Below are positions 42,585-50,587 of a DNA stretch of 64,000 nucleotides, piece by piece. The notes under the pieces were generated by a model. The model saw only the letters and a list, made by a program, of their open reading frames with translations, was not told the origin of the DNA and searched no databases. The DNA is taken from the NCBI GenBank assembly GCA_963976815.1, contig CAXBLU010000002.1, forward strand, positions 496,001 to 560,000, given 5' to 3'. The DNA comes from JAHRVQ01 sp963976815 (GTDB taxonomy: Bacteria; Pseudomonadota; Gammaproteobacteria; Pseudomonadales; Azotimanducaceae). Both the position numbers and the translations under genes were made by a program. Position 1 is the stretch's first letter. Every line of letters starts with the position of its first letter.

Positions 42585-43775
42585 GTGGACATCCGTGAAC
42601 TAGAAATCGGCGAAACGCTATTTCAGGAAGGTGACGGGGCTGACACCGCGTACATCGTTGAGGTCGGTGAATTAGAAATCAGCACCCATGCTGATGGGCA
42701 TAAGCTCGTCATTTGTTCCCTGGTGGATGGGGATATTGTTGGTGAAATGGGCATCATTGATGGTGCGCCACGAACCGCCACAGCGACGGCCCTGAAGCAA
42801 ACCCGGCTTATCTGTATCACGCAAAACCAGCTTACTGATCGAATCTCCGAAGCCGACGATATCTTAAAGTTGCTGGTTCAGGTGCTGCTTGAGCGCTATC
42901 GATCTGGCCTCAGCAAGATGAAAGGTGATCAACGACTGGCGGAGCCCGAGTTGGCCGCGAGGGAATATGTACATCATGGCATCAATAAGATGCGCCTTGA
43001 GGCAGATCTGAGGGAGGCTCTTGAGACCGATGAGCTGAAGGTTTTTTATCAACCGATTGCTGACCTTAGAACCGGACACATTGCAGGGTTTGAAGCGCTG
43101 ACGCGTTGGATTCATCCCACCCGGGGTTTTATTTCTCCCGGTTTGTTTATCTCTTTAGCTGAAGAGACCGAATTGATCGTTCCTGTAGGGCTCCAGGTGT
43201 TCAAACAAGCATCAAAGGATATGGTGCGTTTGCAGAAATCTGCCGATGCGGTGGGTTACCATCATCCGCTCTTTATGAGCATCAACGTGTCTGGGCGACA
43301 GGTCATCAATGAAAGGTTCCTGACCCAGGCAGCGGAGATTGTCGACAGTACAGGCTTATCCCGTGATCAGTTTAAACTGGAAATCACCGAGAGTTTTGCG
43401 ATTGATGTTGCCGCGGCGGCTCGCTGGATCACAGAGGCCCACGAACATGGCTTCAAGGTTGCCCTTGATGATTTTGGTACCGGCGTGTCGAGTCTTGAGA
43501 CGCTTTATCGCCTGGATCTGGACGCCGCAAAAATCGACAGGGCATTTGTTATCGATCTAGCCAGTAATCTCCGAAGTCGTCAATTGACTCGAGACATTGT
43601 GGCCATGATCCAACGGTTGGGTCTAGAGGTGATTGTTGAGGGCGTGGAGGAGCGCTCGCAAATGGAATTTATCCGGGCTTTGGACTGCCAGTATGCCCAG
43701 GGTTATCTGTTTGGAAAATCTCTGCCCGTGCAGGACGCTGAAAGATTGTTTCTTGAGCCACCGGTCCTTGACTAA
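42585..43775 (+). CDS. Cyclic-nucleotide-binding domain plus EAL c-di-GMP phosphodiesterase
   Basis: A 396-residue cytoplasmic protein. An N-terminal CNB domain (about 5-85; FQEGDGADTAYIVEVGELE, GEMGIIDGAPRTATATA) is followed by a short linker and an EAL domain (about 140-395). The catalytic set is intact: E170-A-L-T-R, N234, E266 (EITES), D295/D296 (DDFGTG), K316 and E352 (VEGVEE). It is therefore predicted to hydrolyse c-di-GMP under control of cAMP/cGMP or another nucleotide. GTG start with GAGAGG upstream. Preceded by a three-hairpin region. Confidence 0.92.
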   Translation: MDIRELEIGETLFQEGDGADTAYIVEVGELEISTHADGHKLVICSLVDGDIVGEMGIIDGAPRTATATALKQTRLICITQNQLTDRISEADDILKLLVQVLLERYRSGLSKMKGDQRLAEPELAAREYVHHGINKMRLEADLREALETDELKVFYQPIADLRTGHIAGFEALTRWIHPTRGFISPGLFISLAEETELIVPVGLQVFKQASKDMVRLQKSADAVGYHHPLFMSINVSGRQVINERFLTQAAEIVDSTGLSRDQFKLEITESFAIDVAAAARWITEAHEHGFKVALDDFGTGVSSLETLYRLDLDAAKIDRAFVIDLASNLRSRQLTRDIVAMIQRLGLEVIVEGVEERSQMEFIRALDCQYAQGYLFGKSLPVQDAERLFLEPPVLD

Positions 43776-43837
43776 GGATGGATGAGAGTCAGGTTGAATA
43801 ATCATTGTTTACGGTCAGCCGCAGGGTTGTGGGACAG

Positions 43838-45037
43838 TCAAAGGTCCAGGACAATTCGTCCGCCCTGTGCTCGCGATACGCAGATTGTCATGCAATCGTT
43901 TTTCGCCTTATCTGCATCCGATAAAATCACATCTCGGTGCTCGGGGACTCCAGCTAATACCGGTGTTAAACAAGACCCACAAACGCCTTGGGTACATGAA
44001 CATATAACGGGATAACCGTTTTCATGTAACACGTCGAGCAGGGTTTCCTCAGCTCTGACTTCAAATACTTCTCCAGTGCTTCCAATTTCAACTTCGAAAC
44101 TCAGGTTGTCTCGCAGCTTAGGTTTTTCGGCCTGCGTATCCGTGTCGGACGCCGGGTTATCAACAGATGCGCGCCATAGTGATCGAGTTGGGATCAATGG
44201 TTCAAATGAATCTTTGCCGATATCCCAGGCACGGAAATAACGATAATAGGGAACCGACGGTGCCAGATGATGGATGCAATGAGTTGCCTGACCAAGTAAC
44301 AATAAATTGGATAACCACCCGGCCTGAATTTTGTAAGTCGTCTGAAGTGGTGCAGACTCCCATTCAACTCCCTCCGGATGTTGGATGTGGGCAAAGAACC
44401 AGGCCACATAAAACAGACCCATGCGCTGGGGTATAAAAAAACACAACAAAAACTCCACCGCATAGGGAGACGAAAGAAACCCAACATGAACGGATAGATA
44501 AAACGTAATACCAACACAGAATTCGATTCTCTCGCCCGTGGGGCGTGTGTTCCAGTGGCGTAGGTACCAGCGTACCCAAAGCACATCGAGGCCCGCCAGG
44601 ACAAATGGCAATAGCCAACCCGGTGCTGAAACAAAGGGTTCATCTGGGTCTTTTTTTGGGTTTCCTGCGTAACGATGGTGTTCTAGATGCAAGTACCGAT
44701 AAACCCGAGTGGTGATTCCTGGCAGTAACAACATGCAACAGGCTGTGCCAATGACATCGTTCAGCCCTCGATGGCGAGATACGGTTCTGTGAGTGGCATC
44801 ATGGAGAGGAGTAAAAGAGAGGTAGATCGCAAAACTATTCATGAGCAGCATGACTGGCAAGTTGATTGATCCTTCCAGATACAACCATGTACCGGAAAAA
44901 AACAGGCAATAAGCCAGCAATCCCAGCCCTATTTCCATGGGTGCAAATAAGGGTAAATTGGTCAGCGTTTTAAACCGAGGATCCGAGACCATCTGTTCGA
45001 GATGATCGCGGACATCACCATTGAAGCTAAATGCCAT
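43838..45037 (-). CDS. Fatty acid desaturase/hydroxylase fused to 2Fe-2S ferredoxin domain
   Basis: A 399-residue fusion. The N-terminal membrane diiron domain (1-290) has His boxes HDATH (79-83), HLEHH (117-121) and HCIHH (253-257) with several helices, as in desaturases and related hydroxylases. After a linker (about 291-312) comes a plant-type ferredoxin domain with C348, C353, C356 and C386 in the order found in oxygenase reductases (TQGVCGSC, EHRDVIL). The domain would pass electrons directly to the diiron centre, but no NAD/FAD domain is present, so an external reductase is still needed. Substrate unknown. Confidence 0.9.
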   Translation of the reverse strand: MAFSFNGDVRDHLEQMVSDPRFKTLTNLPLFAPMEIGLGLLAYCLFFSGTWLYLEGSINLPVMLLMNSFAIYLSFTPLHDATHRTVSRHRGLNDVIGTACCMLLLPGITTRVYRYLHLEHHRYAGNPKKDPDEPFVSAPGWLLPFVLAGLDVLWVRWYLRHWNTRPTGERIEFCVGITFYLSVHVGFLSSPYAVEFLLCFFIPQRMGLFYVAWFFAHIQHPEGVEWESAPLQTTYKIQAGWLSNLLLLGQATHCIHHLAPSVPYYRYFRAWDIGKDSFEPLIPTRSLWRASVDNPASDTDTQAEKPKLRDNLSFEVEIGSTGEVFEVRAEETLLDVLHENGYPVICSCTQGVCGSCLTPVLAGVPEHRDVILSDADKAKNDCMTICVSRAQGGRIVLDL

Positions 45038-45137
45038 GCTGTGCTTCCCCGCTAATCGAAGATTCAGCTTACCACAGGTTTTTACAAGTGAATTTTAGCT
45101 TGGGTATGCGGCACTGCCCTGTAGTCTCGATGCACGA

Positions 45138-46187
45138 CTATATCTCCAGACCTTTGGGGACACCCGTCGTTTTTACCTTCTGAAGTTGGCTCATAACTTC
45201 GCTAGCGTGAAGCTTTTCTGCTTCCGTGCCCGTGGGCATGCCGAAGCCCATTTGGCTCGCATATTCACGATGCTCTTCAACGAATTTGGGATAGTCATCA
45301 TAGGTACATGTTTCCGCCAGTTGCAACAAATCCTCTTCGGTGATTTCGTTTCGCATGTCCTGCCAGCGCCCATCTAATGATAGCTTGTGCAAACGCATGC
45401 CGAGATCTTCAAGACCATGTAATCGGAGTACGTGGTGATAGCTTCGCGTCGAGCCATAAAAGTGTAGGGGTTCTCGAAACTTGTCCAGGCTGGTCGCGAT
45501 TTCTTCATCATTGTTACCTAGCGCTAAATAGCCTGACATCGATATGTCTATGTCATCCCAGGTTCTGCCAGATCGCTCTAAGCCGATTTTGACATTCGGC
45601 AACATGACTTCTCGCATATATTTGTCAGTCATGATCCCGCCGTGGGGGAGCAGACCATCGGCAACTTCACCGGCGACACGCGCCATGGCCGGACCTACAG
45701 CGGCAAGATATATTTTTGGCCGAGGAACTTCGAGTGGGCCAGGGTTGAAGTTGGGCGTCATCAATGTGTAACGATATTCTTTACCGATGAAGTCAGCAGG
45801 TTCGCCGTTCTGCCAGCTGTCCCAGATTCGTTTCATCATTTGAATATATTCTTTCATGCGTGGTGCTGCCGCAGACCAACTGCCACCAAATCGCCTTTCG
45901 TTGTGTCCCTTTACCTGGGAGCCCAAACCAATGTTAAATCGACCTCCGGACAGCTGCTGAATATCCCAGGCTTCCATTGCGAGCACCATTGGGCTCCGCG
46001 GAAACGCGATGGTTACGGAAGTGAGTAGTTCAATCTTTTCAGTCTGAGTCGCCGCCAGTGCCATCGTCAGCATTGAGTCATGGGCTAGCTCACCGCACGC
46101 GACCATGTCGTAACCATTTGCTTCTGCTTTCTTAGCTTGTGCCGGCGCACTGCTCGGCCAGCCACCTATTCCGGTTGTTATCTTCAT
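45138..46187 (-). CDS. LLM-class F420/flavin-dependent oxidoreductase
   Basis: Luciferase-like TIM-barrel oxidoreductase, 349 residues. GYDMVACGELAHDSML near the start, GRFNIGLGSQVKGHNERRFG (about 100-119) and YLAAVGPAMARVAGEVADG are typical of the F420-dependent TIGR03617-like group. The start at 46187 is set by AGGAGAG upstream. An ORF extension of 54 codons runs into the 35-bp repeat array and is rejected. F420 or FMN use cannot be decided; F420 would require its biosynthesis elsewhere. Confidence 0.88.
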   Translation of the reverse strand: MKITTGIGGWPSSAPAQAKKAEANGYDMVACGELAHDSMLTMALAATQTEKIELLTSVTIAFPRSPMVLAMEAWDIQQLSGGRFNIGLGSQVKGHNERRFGGSWSAAAPRMKEYIQMMKRIWDSWQNGEPADFIGKEYRYTLMTPNFNPGPLEVPRPKIYLAAVGPAMARVAGEVADGLLPHGGIMTDKYMREVMLPNVKIGLERSGRTWDDIDISMSGYLALGNNDEEIATSLDKFREPLHFYGSTRSYHHVLRLHGLEDLGMRLHKLSLDGRWQDMRNEITEEDLLQLAETCTYDDYPKFVEEHREYASQMGFGMPTGTEAEKLHASEVMSQLQKVKTTGVPKGLEI

Positions 46188-46266
46188 CGACTGCTCTCCT
46201 CTTTTTTGCATCATCTCTGAATCATAAGCGGCACTCAAGGCGAGTGCTAGGTTACCAATCTCCTTA

Positions 46267-46386
46267 GAGCTGTGGGTCAGAGAGCTGTGGGTCAGGACCA
46301 GGTGCCAGAACCAACGGAGCTCTGGGTCAGGACCAGGTGCCAGAACCAACGGAGCTCTGGGTCAGGACCAGGTGCCAGAACCAACG
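46267..46386. repeat. 35-bp tandem array of RAYT-A left ends
   Basis: Three full units (46282-46316, 46317-46351, 46352-46386) and a truncated fourth (46267-46281), each with GGTCAGGACCAGGTGCCAGA then ACCAACG. The unit is the mirror of the element right end at 47132-47160. No spacers, so not CRISPR. It lies just before the RAYT gene and upstream of the LLM gene start. Confidence 0.92.
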
Positions 46387-46469
46387 GACAGACAGTCTCA
46401 ACCACTTCGCACAATCATTATCCACTTTCGCTTACATCGCTTTAAAACTCTCTACACCACAATGATGGA

Positions 46470-47120
46470 ATGCCTCGCCCTTTACGATTCTGCCCTGCTG
46501 GACATACGGTTCACGTGGTCCAGCGTGGAAACAACCGCAATGTCTGCTTCACCTGCGATGAAGACATTGCCGCTTATGCGAGCTGCATTCATGATGGTGC
46601 GACCAGATTCGGCGTAGCGGTACATGCCTGGGTTTTTATGACCAACCATGTACATCTACTTATGACACCCGCGACCGACAACGGTATTTCTCGGGTTATG
46701 CAGTATGTCGGCCGCCATTTTGTACAACCATTTAATCGCCGATATGCCAGGACCGGCTCACTATTTGACGGGAGATTTAAGTCATCACTGGTTCAGAGCG
46801 ACAACTATCTGCTCAACTGCATACGCTATATTGAGCTCAACCCTGTTAGGGCTGGGATGGCTACTGACCCTGGGGACTATCATTGGTCAAGTTACCGTTG
46901 TCATGCTTTTGGCCAATCAGCTCAAATCTGGAGTCCCCATAGTGAATACCTGCGTCTCGGAACGAGCCCAATAGATCGCGCAACCTCCTATCGACTTATC
47001 GTTGGCGAGCGACTCTCTGTAGAGGCCATACATAAGATCAGACACTGCCTGAACACCGGAATCGTTCTGGGAAACGAGGCATTTCGTGAGCAGGTTGCTG
47101 CTCTGCGAGGAGAACGTTAG
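46470..47120 (+). CDS. REP-associated tyrosine transposase (RAYT), family A
   Basis: Y1-type HUH transposase, 216 residues. The HUH motif is TNHVHLLM and the helix bearing the catalytic Tyr is DNYLLNCIRYIELNPVRAG, the RAYT signature. The C-terminal region (EAIHKIRHCLNTGIVLGNEAFREQVAAL) is the IHF/helicase-adjacent tail seen in this RAYT group and recurs in the remnants at 49 and 59 kb. It acts on single-stranded REP ends. Intact by sequence, so possibly active. Confidence 0.92.
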   Translation: MPRPLRFCPAGHTVHVVQRGNNRNVCFTCDEDIAAYASCIHDGATRFGVAVHAWVFMTNHVHLLMTPATDNGISRVMQYVGRHFVQPFNRRYARTGSLFDGRFKSSLVQSDNYLLNCIRYIELNPVRAGMATDPGDYHWSSYRCHAFGQSAQIWSPHSEYLRLGTSPIDRATSYRLIVGERLSVEAIHKIRHCLNTGIVLGNEAFREQVAALRGER

Positions 47121-47203
47121 CCAAATTTATCGGTTGGACCTGGCACTTGGGTCTGACCCCTTGGATGCTTGGATGTTGGCCAGCCCCCTAACGGCTACGT
47201 ATG

Positions 47204-47956
47204 TTAATCCCATTTGGCTTTACGCTTTTCGGAAAATGCCTTTCCGCCTTCCTTTCTATCAGCGGAATTCATTACCCGGGTTTGTACATCTTCAGTAATG
47301 TGATTGATCGCGACATAATCAAGACTAGAAGCCTTAATCATTGATTCTTTCATGCCCTGGACCGCGATTGGACTTAACTCACAAAATCTTGCGGCCATTC
47401 GTTCAGCTTCTGCCATTAACTGATCGTTAGGAACAATCTTATTAATCATCCCGAGCTCATATGCACGACGGGCGCTCATGGGTTCTGCTAACAATAACAG
47501 CTCAGATGCGATTGCCCATGGCATGATTTTCGGAAACCAGCCAGCAGGGATAGTGGCGATGCCCCACTGTGGCTCGGGCAACCAAAAAGAGACATCTTCA
47601 GTCGCGATTCTGATATCAGCATCAAGCGCTATCCACATCCCGAATCCCACGACATGACTATGCAGGGCTGCAATGATGGGTTTATAGATTTTTTGCGTCT
47701 GGGTAATATCCGCATAGTTGTTTGGGTAGACATAGTTTTCTGGCGCACCGCCTGAGAGATCCGCGCCGGCGCTAAAGCAGCGACCATTACCGGAAAGAAT
47801 TGCTACTTTAAGTGTTGGATCTTCATTGAAGTCGATCCACACCTCGCCCAATTCACGATGAAGTATCTCATTCATGGCATTTAGTTTTTCTGGCCGATTT
47901 AATGTGACGTATGCGACCCCACCCTTCTTTTCGTATTCAATCGTTTCAAGCTTCAC
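47204..47956 (-). CDS. Enoyl-CoA hydratase/isomerase (crotonase) family protein
   Basis: Crotonase-fold CoA enzyme, 250 residues. The oxyanion-hole segments are GNGRCFSAGADLS (about 56-68) and HVVGFGMWIALDADIRIA (about 100-117); PEPQWGIATIPAG (126-138) replaces the usual glutamate loop. Start is a GTG with AAGGAAA 8 bp upstream. The stop lies 44 bp from the RAYT-A right end. Downstream of the selenoprotein gene by 80 bp on the same strand, so possibly cotranscribed. Substrate unknown. Confidence 0.88.
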   Translation of the reverse strand: MKLETIEYEKKGGVAYVTLNRPEKLNAMNEILHRELGEVWIDFNEDPTLKVAILSGNGRCFSAGADLSGGAPENYVYPNNYADITQTQKIYKPIIAALHSHVVGFGMWIALDADIRIATEDVSFWLPEPQWGIATIPAGWFPKIMPWAIASELLLLAEPMSARRAYELGMINKIVPNDQLMAEAERMAARFCELSPIAVQGMKESMIKASSLDYVAINHITEDVQTRVMNSADRKEGGKAFSEKRKAKWD

Positions 47957-48035
47957 TATTACTTTTCCTTATTCACATTAATGCTGTGGAGAGGGAAGTT
48001 CCCGGAGACTGGCAATCAAGATTCCTGACAGATTA

Positions 48036-48983
48036 TTAATTCCTGGCCTTCTCAGCAAGCAGGCGGTCTTCGTCTTTTTGATACCTCGGTGTCGTATCCC
48101 GTGGTGAACGATTATCTTTATTTGCAAGCAGCGCACGCTCATGGGTCATCTGCCAACCTTCTTGCCACTCGAAATCCAATGTTTTGATTCCGGGTGCATC
48201 AAAAGTCTCAAATTTCGTCAGCGCTGCTCTCACCACCTCAGCCTGATTGGCCTTATCGAAAGGTTTACCTGTTTCAAAGCCTAGTGGATAGTTTAGAAAT
48301 ACAGCGCGGGGCGGCATTCCTGCAGACAATATATCAAAGGCGCTACCGAGTATCAGGGTAGGTAGTCCTAGTTTTTCAAAGTGACGTGCGATCAGACTCA
48401 CGGTCTGGTGGCACACAGGTCACAAGGGTACAAGCAATAGCAAATCGAGTGCTTGTTTGTCCACCGCGGCTTCGATTTCGGGAATGAGTTCATTCGTGAC
48501 TTTGCGCTGGGAATAAATTCCTCCCATACAGGAGATAAAATTATCCGCCAGTGAACCGACTAAACCGGCTTCTTCCATACCCTGAAGTTGTTCAAGTGGA
48601 AATAGCACACCTGCATCTTGCCAGGCTTCTACCAGATAATTTTCCATGATGTGCGAAAACCGAATATCGCTTAAGTTTGTGCTGGCCGGGATCTGCCGGA
48701 TACTGGCATCGTCTTTGTAGTAGAAGGCGGTCTGACCCGACACGTAAGTCCCGGCTGTAGACACAACGCCGAGTTTCGATTCATGTAACGGTTTTAGTAA
48801 GGGTACAAGGGCTGGCACCTCGGTCGCCTCGAACCATTGATAAGGTGGATACCCAAGACCTTTGTAACGCTCCCGTGTCTGCTGAATATACGTAACCGGT
48901 GCCGGCTCCATGGATGGTAGCTCGGCGGAATAGTGATAATTCGCTTTCACTGTAGGGTCATGAGACTCATCAGATAACGTCAT
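48036..48983 (-). CDS. GrdB-family selenoprotein with in-frame TGA (Sec188)
   Basis: One reading frame of 315 residues interrupted only by TGA at 48420-48422, conventionally read as two ORFs. Residues before the TGA (VSTAGTYVSGQTAFYYKDD, FPLEQLQGMEEAGLVGSLAD) and after it (HFEKLGLPTLILG) belong to the glycine/sarcosine/betaine/D-proline reductase B family. The TGA falls exactly where relatives have the redox Cys: the context is LLLLVPL-U-PVCHQTV, giving a UxxC motif where homologues read CPVCHQ. A SECIS-like hairpin follows at the right distance. Homologues with Sec are known in bacteria, but the substrate of this proteobacterial branch is not. Start at ATG 48983; a TTG four codons upstream is possible. 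A RAYT fragment lies just upstream. Confidence 0.86.
48385..48415 (-). promoter_or_regulatory. Bacterial SECIS-like hairpin
   Basis: Within the coding mRNA just after the TGA. Upper stem CAGAC/GUCUG (48407-48403 with 48397-48393) closes a five-nt loop CGUGA; a 3x3 internal loop separates it from a lower stem UGUGC/GCACG (48415-48411 with 48389-48385). The loop begins 18 nt after UGA and has G at its second position, within the known bacterial SECIS limits. Confidence 0.75.
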
Positions 48984-49009
48984 TTTGTGCCACAAATTTG
49001 AGATTCATG

Positions 49010-49189
49010 TAACGCTTATTCTTGTTGATATTGAGCAACAGGTCCACCGTCTTTGTCGCATTCTAAACGCGGGTCTTGTGATGGTAGTAGGAGTGCCGGG
49101 AAACGAGGCATTTCGAGACCAGGTTGCTGTTCTGCGAGGACAAAGTTATTTTGATTTATCGGTTGGACCTGGCACTTGGGTCTGACCCC
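49010..49189 (+). pseudogene. RAYT family-A 3' remnant
   Basis: Decayed last ~45 codons of a family-A RAYT (VHRLCRILNAGLV then GNEAFRDQVAVLRGQ, compare the intact gene) followed by a perfect right end finishing in TCTGACCCC at 49189. The 5' two thirds are gone. It sits between the selenoprotein 5' end and the DsbA-like stop, so it forms much of the selenoprotein upstream region. Confidence 0.85.
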
Positions 49190-49192
49190 GTG

Positions 49193-49831
49193 CTAAATCG
49201 CGTCTTCCACAAGCTGAATTAGTTGTCTGTGACCAAAAATGACTAGTGGTTTGCCGTTAACAAAAAATTGCGGGGTGGCACGTACTTTTAGCTTTTTGCC
49301 ATCCCTCACGTCCTGCGCAATGACGTTGCTCACGTACTCGCTGTTTATGTCGCGTATTAGCTGCTCGGTATCTAGCGGCAATGTCTTGAGCAACGCCAGG
49401 GCACTTTGTGGTTGAGCAACATGGTGGTGAGTCCAGGCCTGCTGATTGGCAAACAGAATTTCTACTGCTGGCCAGAACTGTCCTTGTAAGTGAGCAGCTT
49501 CCAGAAGTTTGGCTACTTCGTCTGAGCCCTGGTGAAGTGGGGCGTAGCGCATCATGACGTTAACCTTTCCAGGGTATTGTTTAATGAGGTCATTCACTAA
49601 TGGATAAAATACCGCACATGTTCCACAGGCCGGGTCAAAAAACTCGACAATGGTGACCTTTGCTCCATGGGGACCTTTGGTTGGCGCGTTTGCCCGTTCA
49701 AGTATGTTGAGCGGATCAACCGAGGTGTTTTTATTCTCGTCTGGTTGTTCTACCTGAAACATTGCGGCTGCACTAATTATTGCCGCAATGGCAATTAAGC
49801 TTGCTCCAATCAAGAGAGTTTTTTTGTTCAT
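49193..49831 (-). CDS. DsbA-like thiol:disulfide protein
   Basis: Exported thioredoxin-fold protein, 212 residues, with an N-terminal signal anchor (about 5-25). The active site is C69-G-T-C72 (DPACGTCAVF) and the cis-Pro loop is RATPQFFVNG. Length and form match DsbA-like disulfide oxidoreductases or suppressors of copper sensitivity type. It lies upstream of the selenoprotein on the same strand, with 209 bp and a RAYT remnant between. Its stop lies 3 bp from the remnant end. Partner unknown. Confidence 0.88.
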   Translation of the reverse strand: MNKKTLLIGASLIAIAAIISAAAMFQVEQPDENKNTSVDPLNILERANAPTKGPHGAKVTIVEFFDPACGTCAVFYPLVNDLIKQYPGKVNVMMRYAPLHQGSDEVAKLLEAAHLQGQFWPAVEILFANQQAWTHHHVAQPQSALALLKTLPLDTEQLIRDINSEYVSNVIAQDVRDGKKLKVRATPQFFVNGKPLVIFGHRQLIQLVEDAI

Positions 49832-50111
49832 GATGATTCCGGCTTTTTAATCACAAAGGTTTCGCGCAAACATAGTAACAAGCTCACAGTATTCGGGACA
49901 CTGATCTCAGGGGTGCAATGGTCATAGGCCATGGGGTCTTCGATGTGGATCATTGGAGTAAAAGTTAACAACCAGATTACGTCTGTCAGGTTTTTGGTCT
50001 TGAGAGCCGGCAGGAGTGAAATACCGTTCTTATTTTAAAGTTTGCTGATGGGTGACGTGGATTCTGCATTGGAGTCTTTTACAACACAGCCAACCTGCAG
50101 TCGGATAAAGC

Positions 50112-50150
50112 AAAAAAAAGCCCGCGATCGTAGGGGACGATGGCGGGCTT
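50112..50150 (-). terminator. Rho-independent terminator of the small periplasmic gene
   Basis: On the minus strand: AAGCCCGC, inner ATCG/CGAT pair, GCGGGCTT, then a run of eight T. Arms at 50143-50150 and 50118-50125. A textbook terminator 21 bp past the stop. The rest of the 49832-50170 gap shows no gene. Confidence 0.9.
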
Positions 50151-50170
50151 AGAGGTTACTACCAAATTTA

Positions 50171-50458
50171 CTAAATAGCGCTAGCGACAGTCTCCACGCG
50201 GCTAATGTCGAGGTTAGTCACTCGACCGTTTCGTACACTACACACGACCTCTGTCTGGTTCTGCTCGGCTGCTAGGGTCAGTTTGTACCAGTTTTGGCCT
50301 AGCATGACCGGTCTTGCATCCAGCAATTCGTAGCGGGATTCTCCGATCACTGCCTGGGCAGCAACAGCACACAGTTTTGGTTCGTTGTCTTGGGCAAAGA
50401 GGCCCTGTGACAAGAAGAGTGCCGCGGTGGCAGCAACAAATGAAATGGCTCGCTTCAT
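50171..50458 (-). CDS. Small exported protein with two cysteines
   Basis: A 95-residue protein with a signal peptide (MKRAISFVAATAALFLSQG, cleaved near LFA-QD). The mature part of ~73 residues has two Cys (about residues 30 and 72, CAVAAQAV and VVCSVRNG) that could form a disulfide. Family not recognised. The ATG at 50458 is chosen because AAGGAAC lies 8 bp upstream; an ATG five codons earlier is in frame. Divergent from the LysR regulator across 129 bp, so it may be the LysR target. A strong terminator follows. Confidence 0.78.
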   Translation of the reverse strand: MKRAISFVAATAALFLSQGLFAQDNEPKLCAVAAQAVIGESRYELLDARPVMLGQNWYKLTLAAEQNQTEVVCSVRNGRVTNLDISRVETVASAI

Positions 50459-50587
50459 TGTTTGTTCCTTCATAGGTTAATGGAGCCGGCACAATAACGT
50501 CTGACGTCCCATAGAACAGCCGACGCAGTGCACAATAGATTGCAAAAATGCACCGATAAGATTTAATGTGATCATTTTAGTGCAAAT

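Larger units (their letters stand above)
46267..47160 (+). mobile_element. RAYT family-A element
   Basis: IS200-like single-gene element: left-end tandem array, Y1 transposase gene, and a right end GGTTGGACCTGGCACTTGGG plus TCTGACCCC closing at 47160. The ends are imperfect inverted repeats with a GGGTC-T-GACCC mini-hairpin at the tip. Related solo ends or 3' fragments occur at 16322, 16556, 49010-49189 and 59302-59489, so the family has been active in this chromosome. Confidence 0.85.

Noticed and set aside
46188..46349. 54-codon N-terminal extension of the LLM oxidoreductase
   Set aside because: It reads through the repeat array, and an AGGAGAG site precedes the internal ATG where family similarity starts.
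46267..46386. CRISPR array
   Set aside because: The 35-bp units are contiguous with no spacers, match the transposon end, and no cas gene is present.
48036..48422. Two separate genes or a pseudogene split by TGA
   Set aside because: The frame continues without shift, the family alignment is continuous, the TGA sits at the redox Cys and a SECIS-like hairpin follows.
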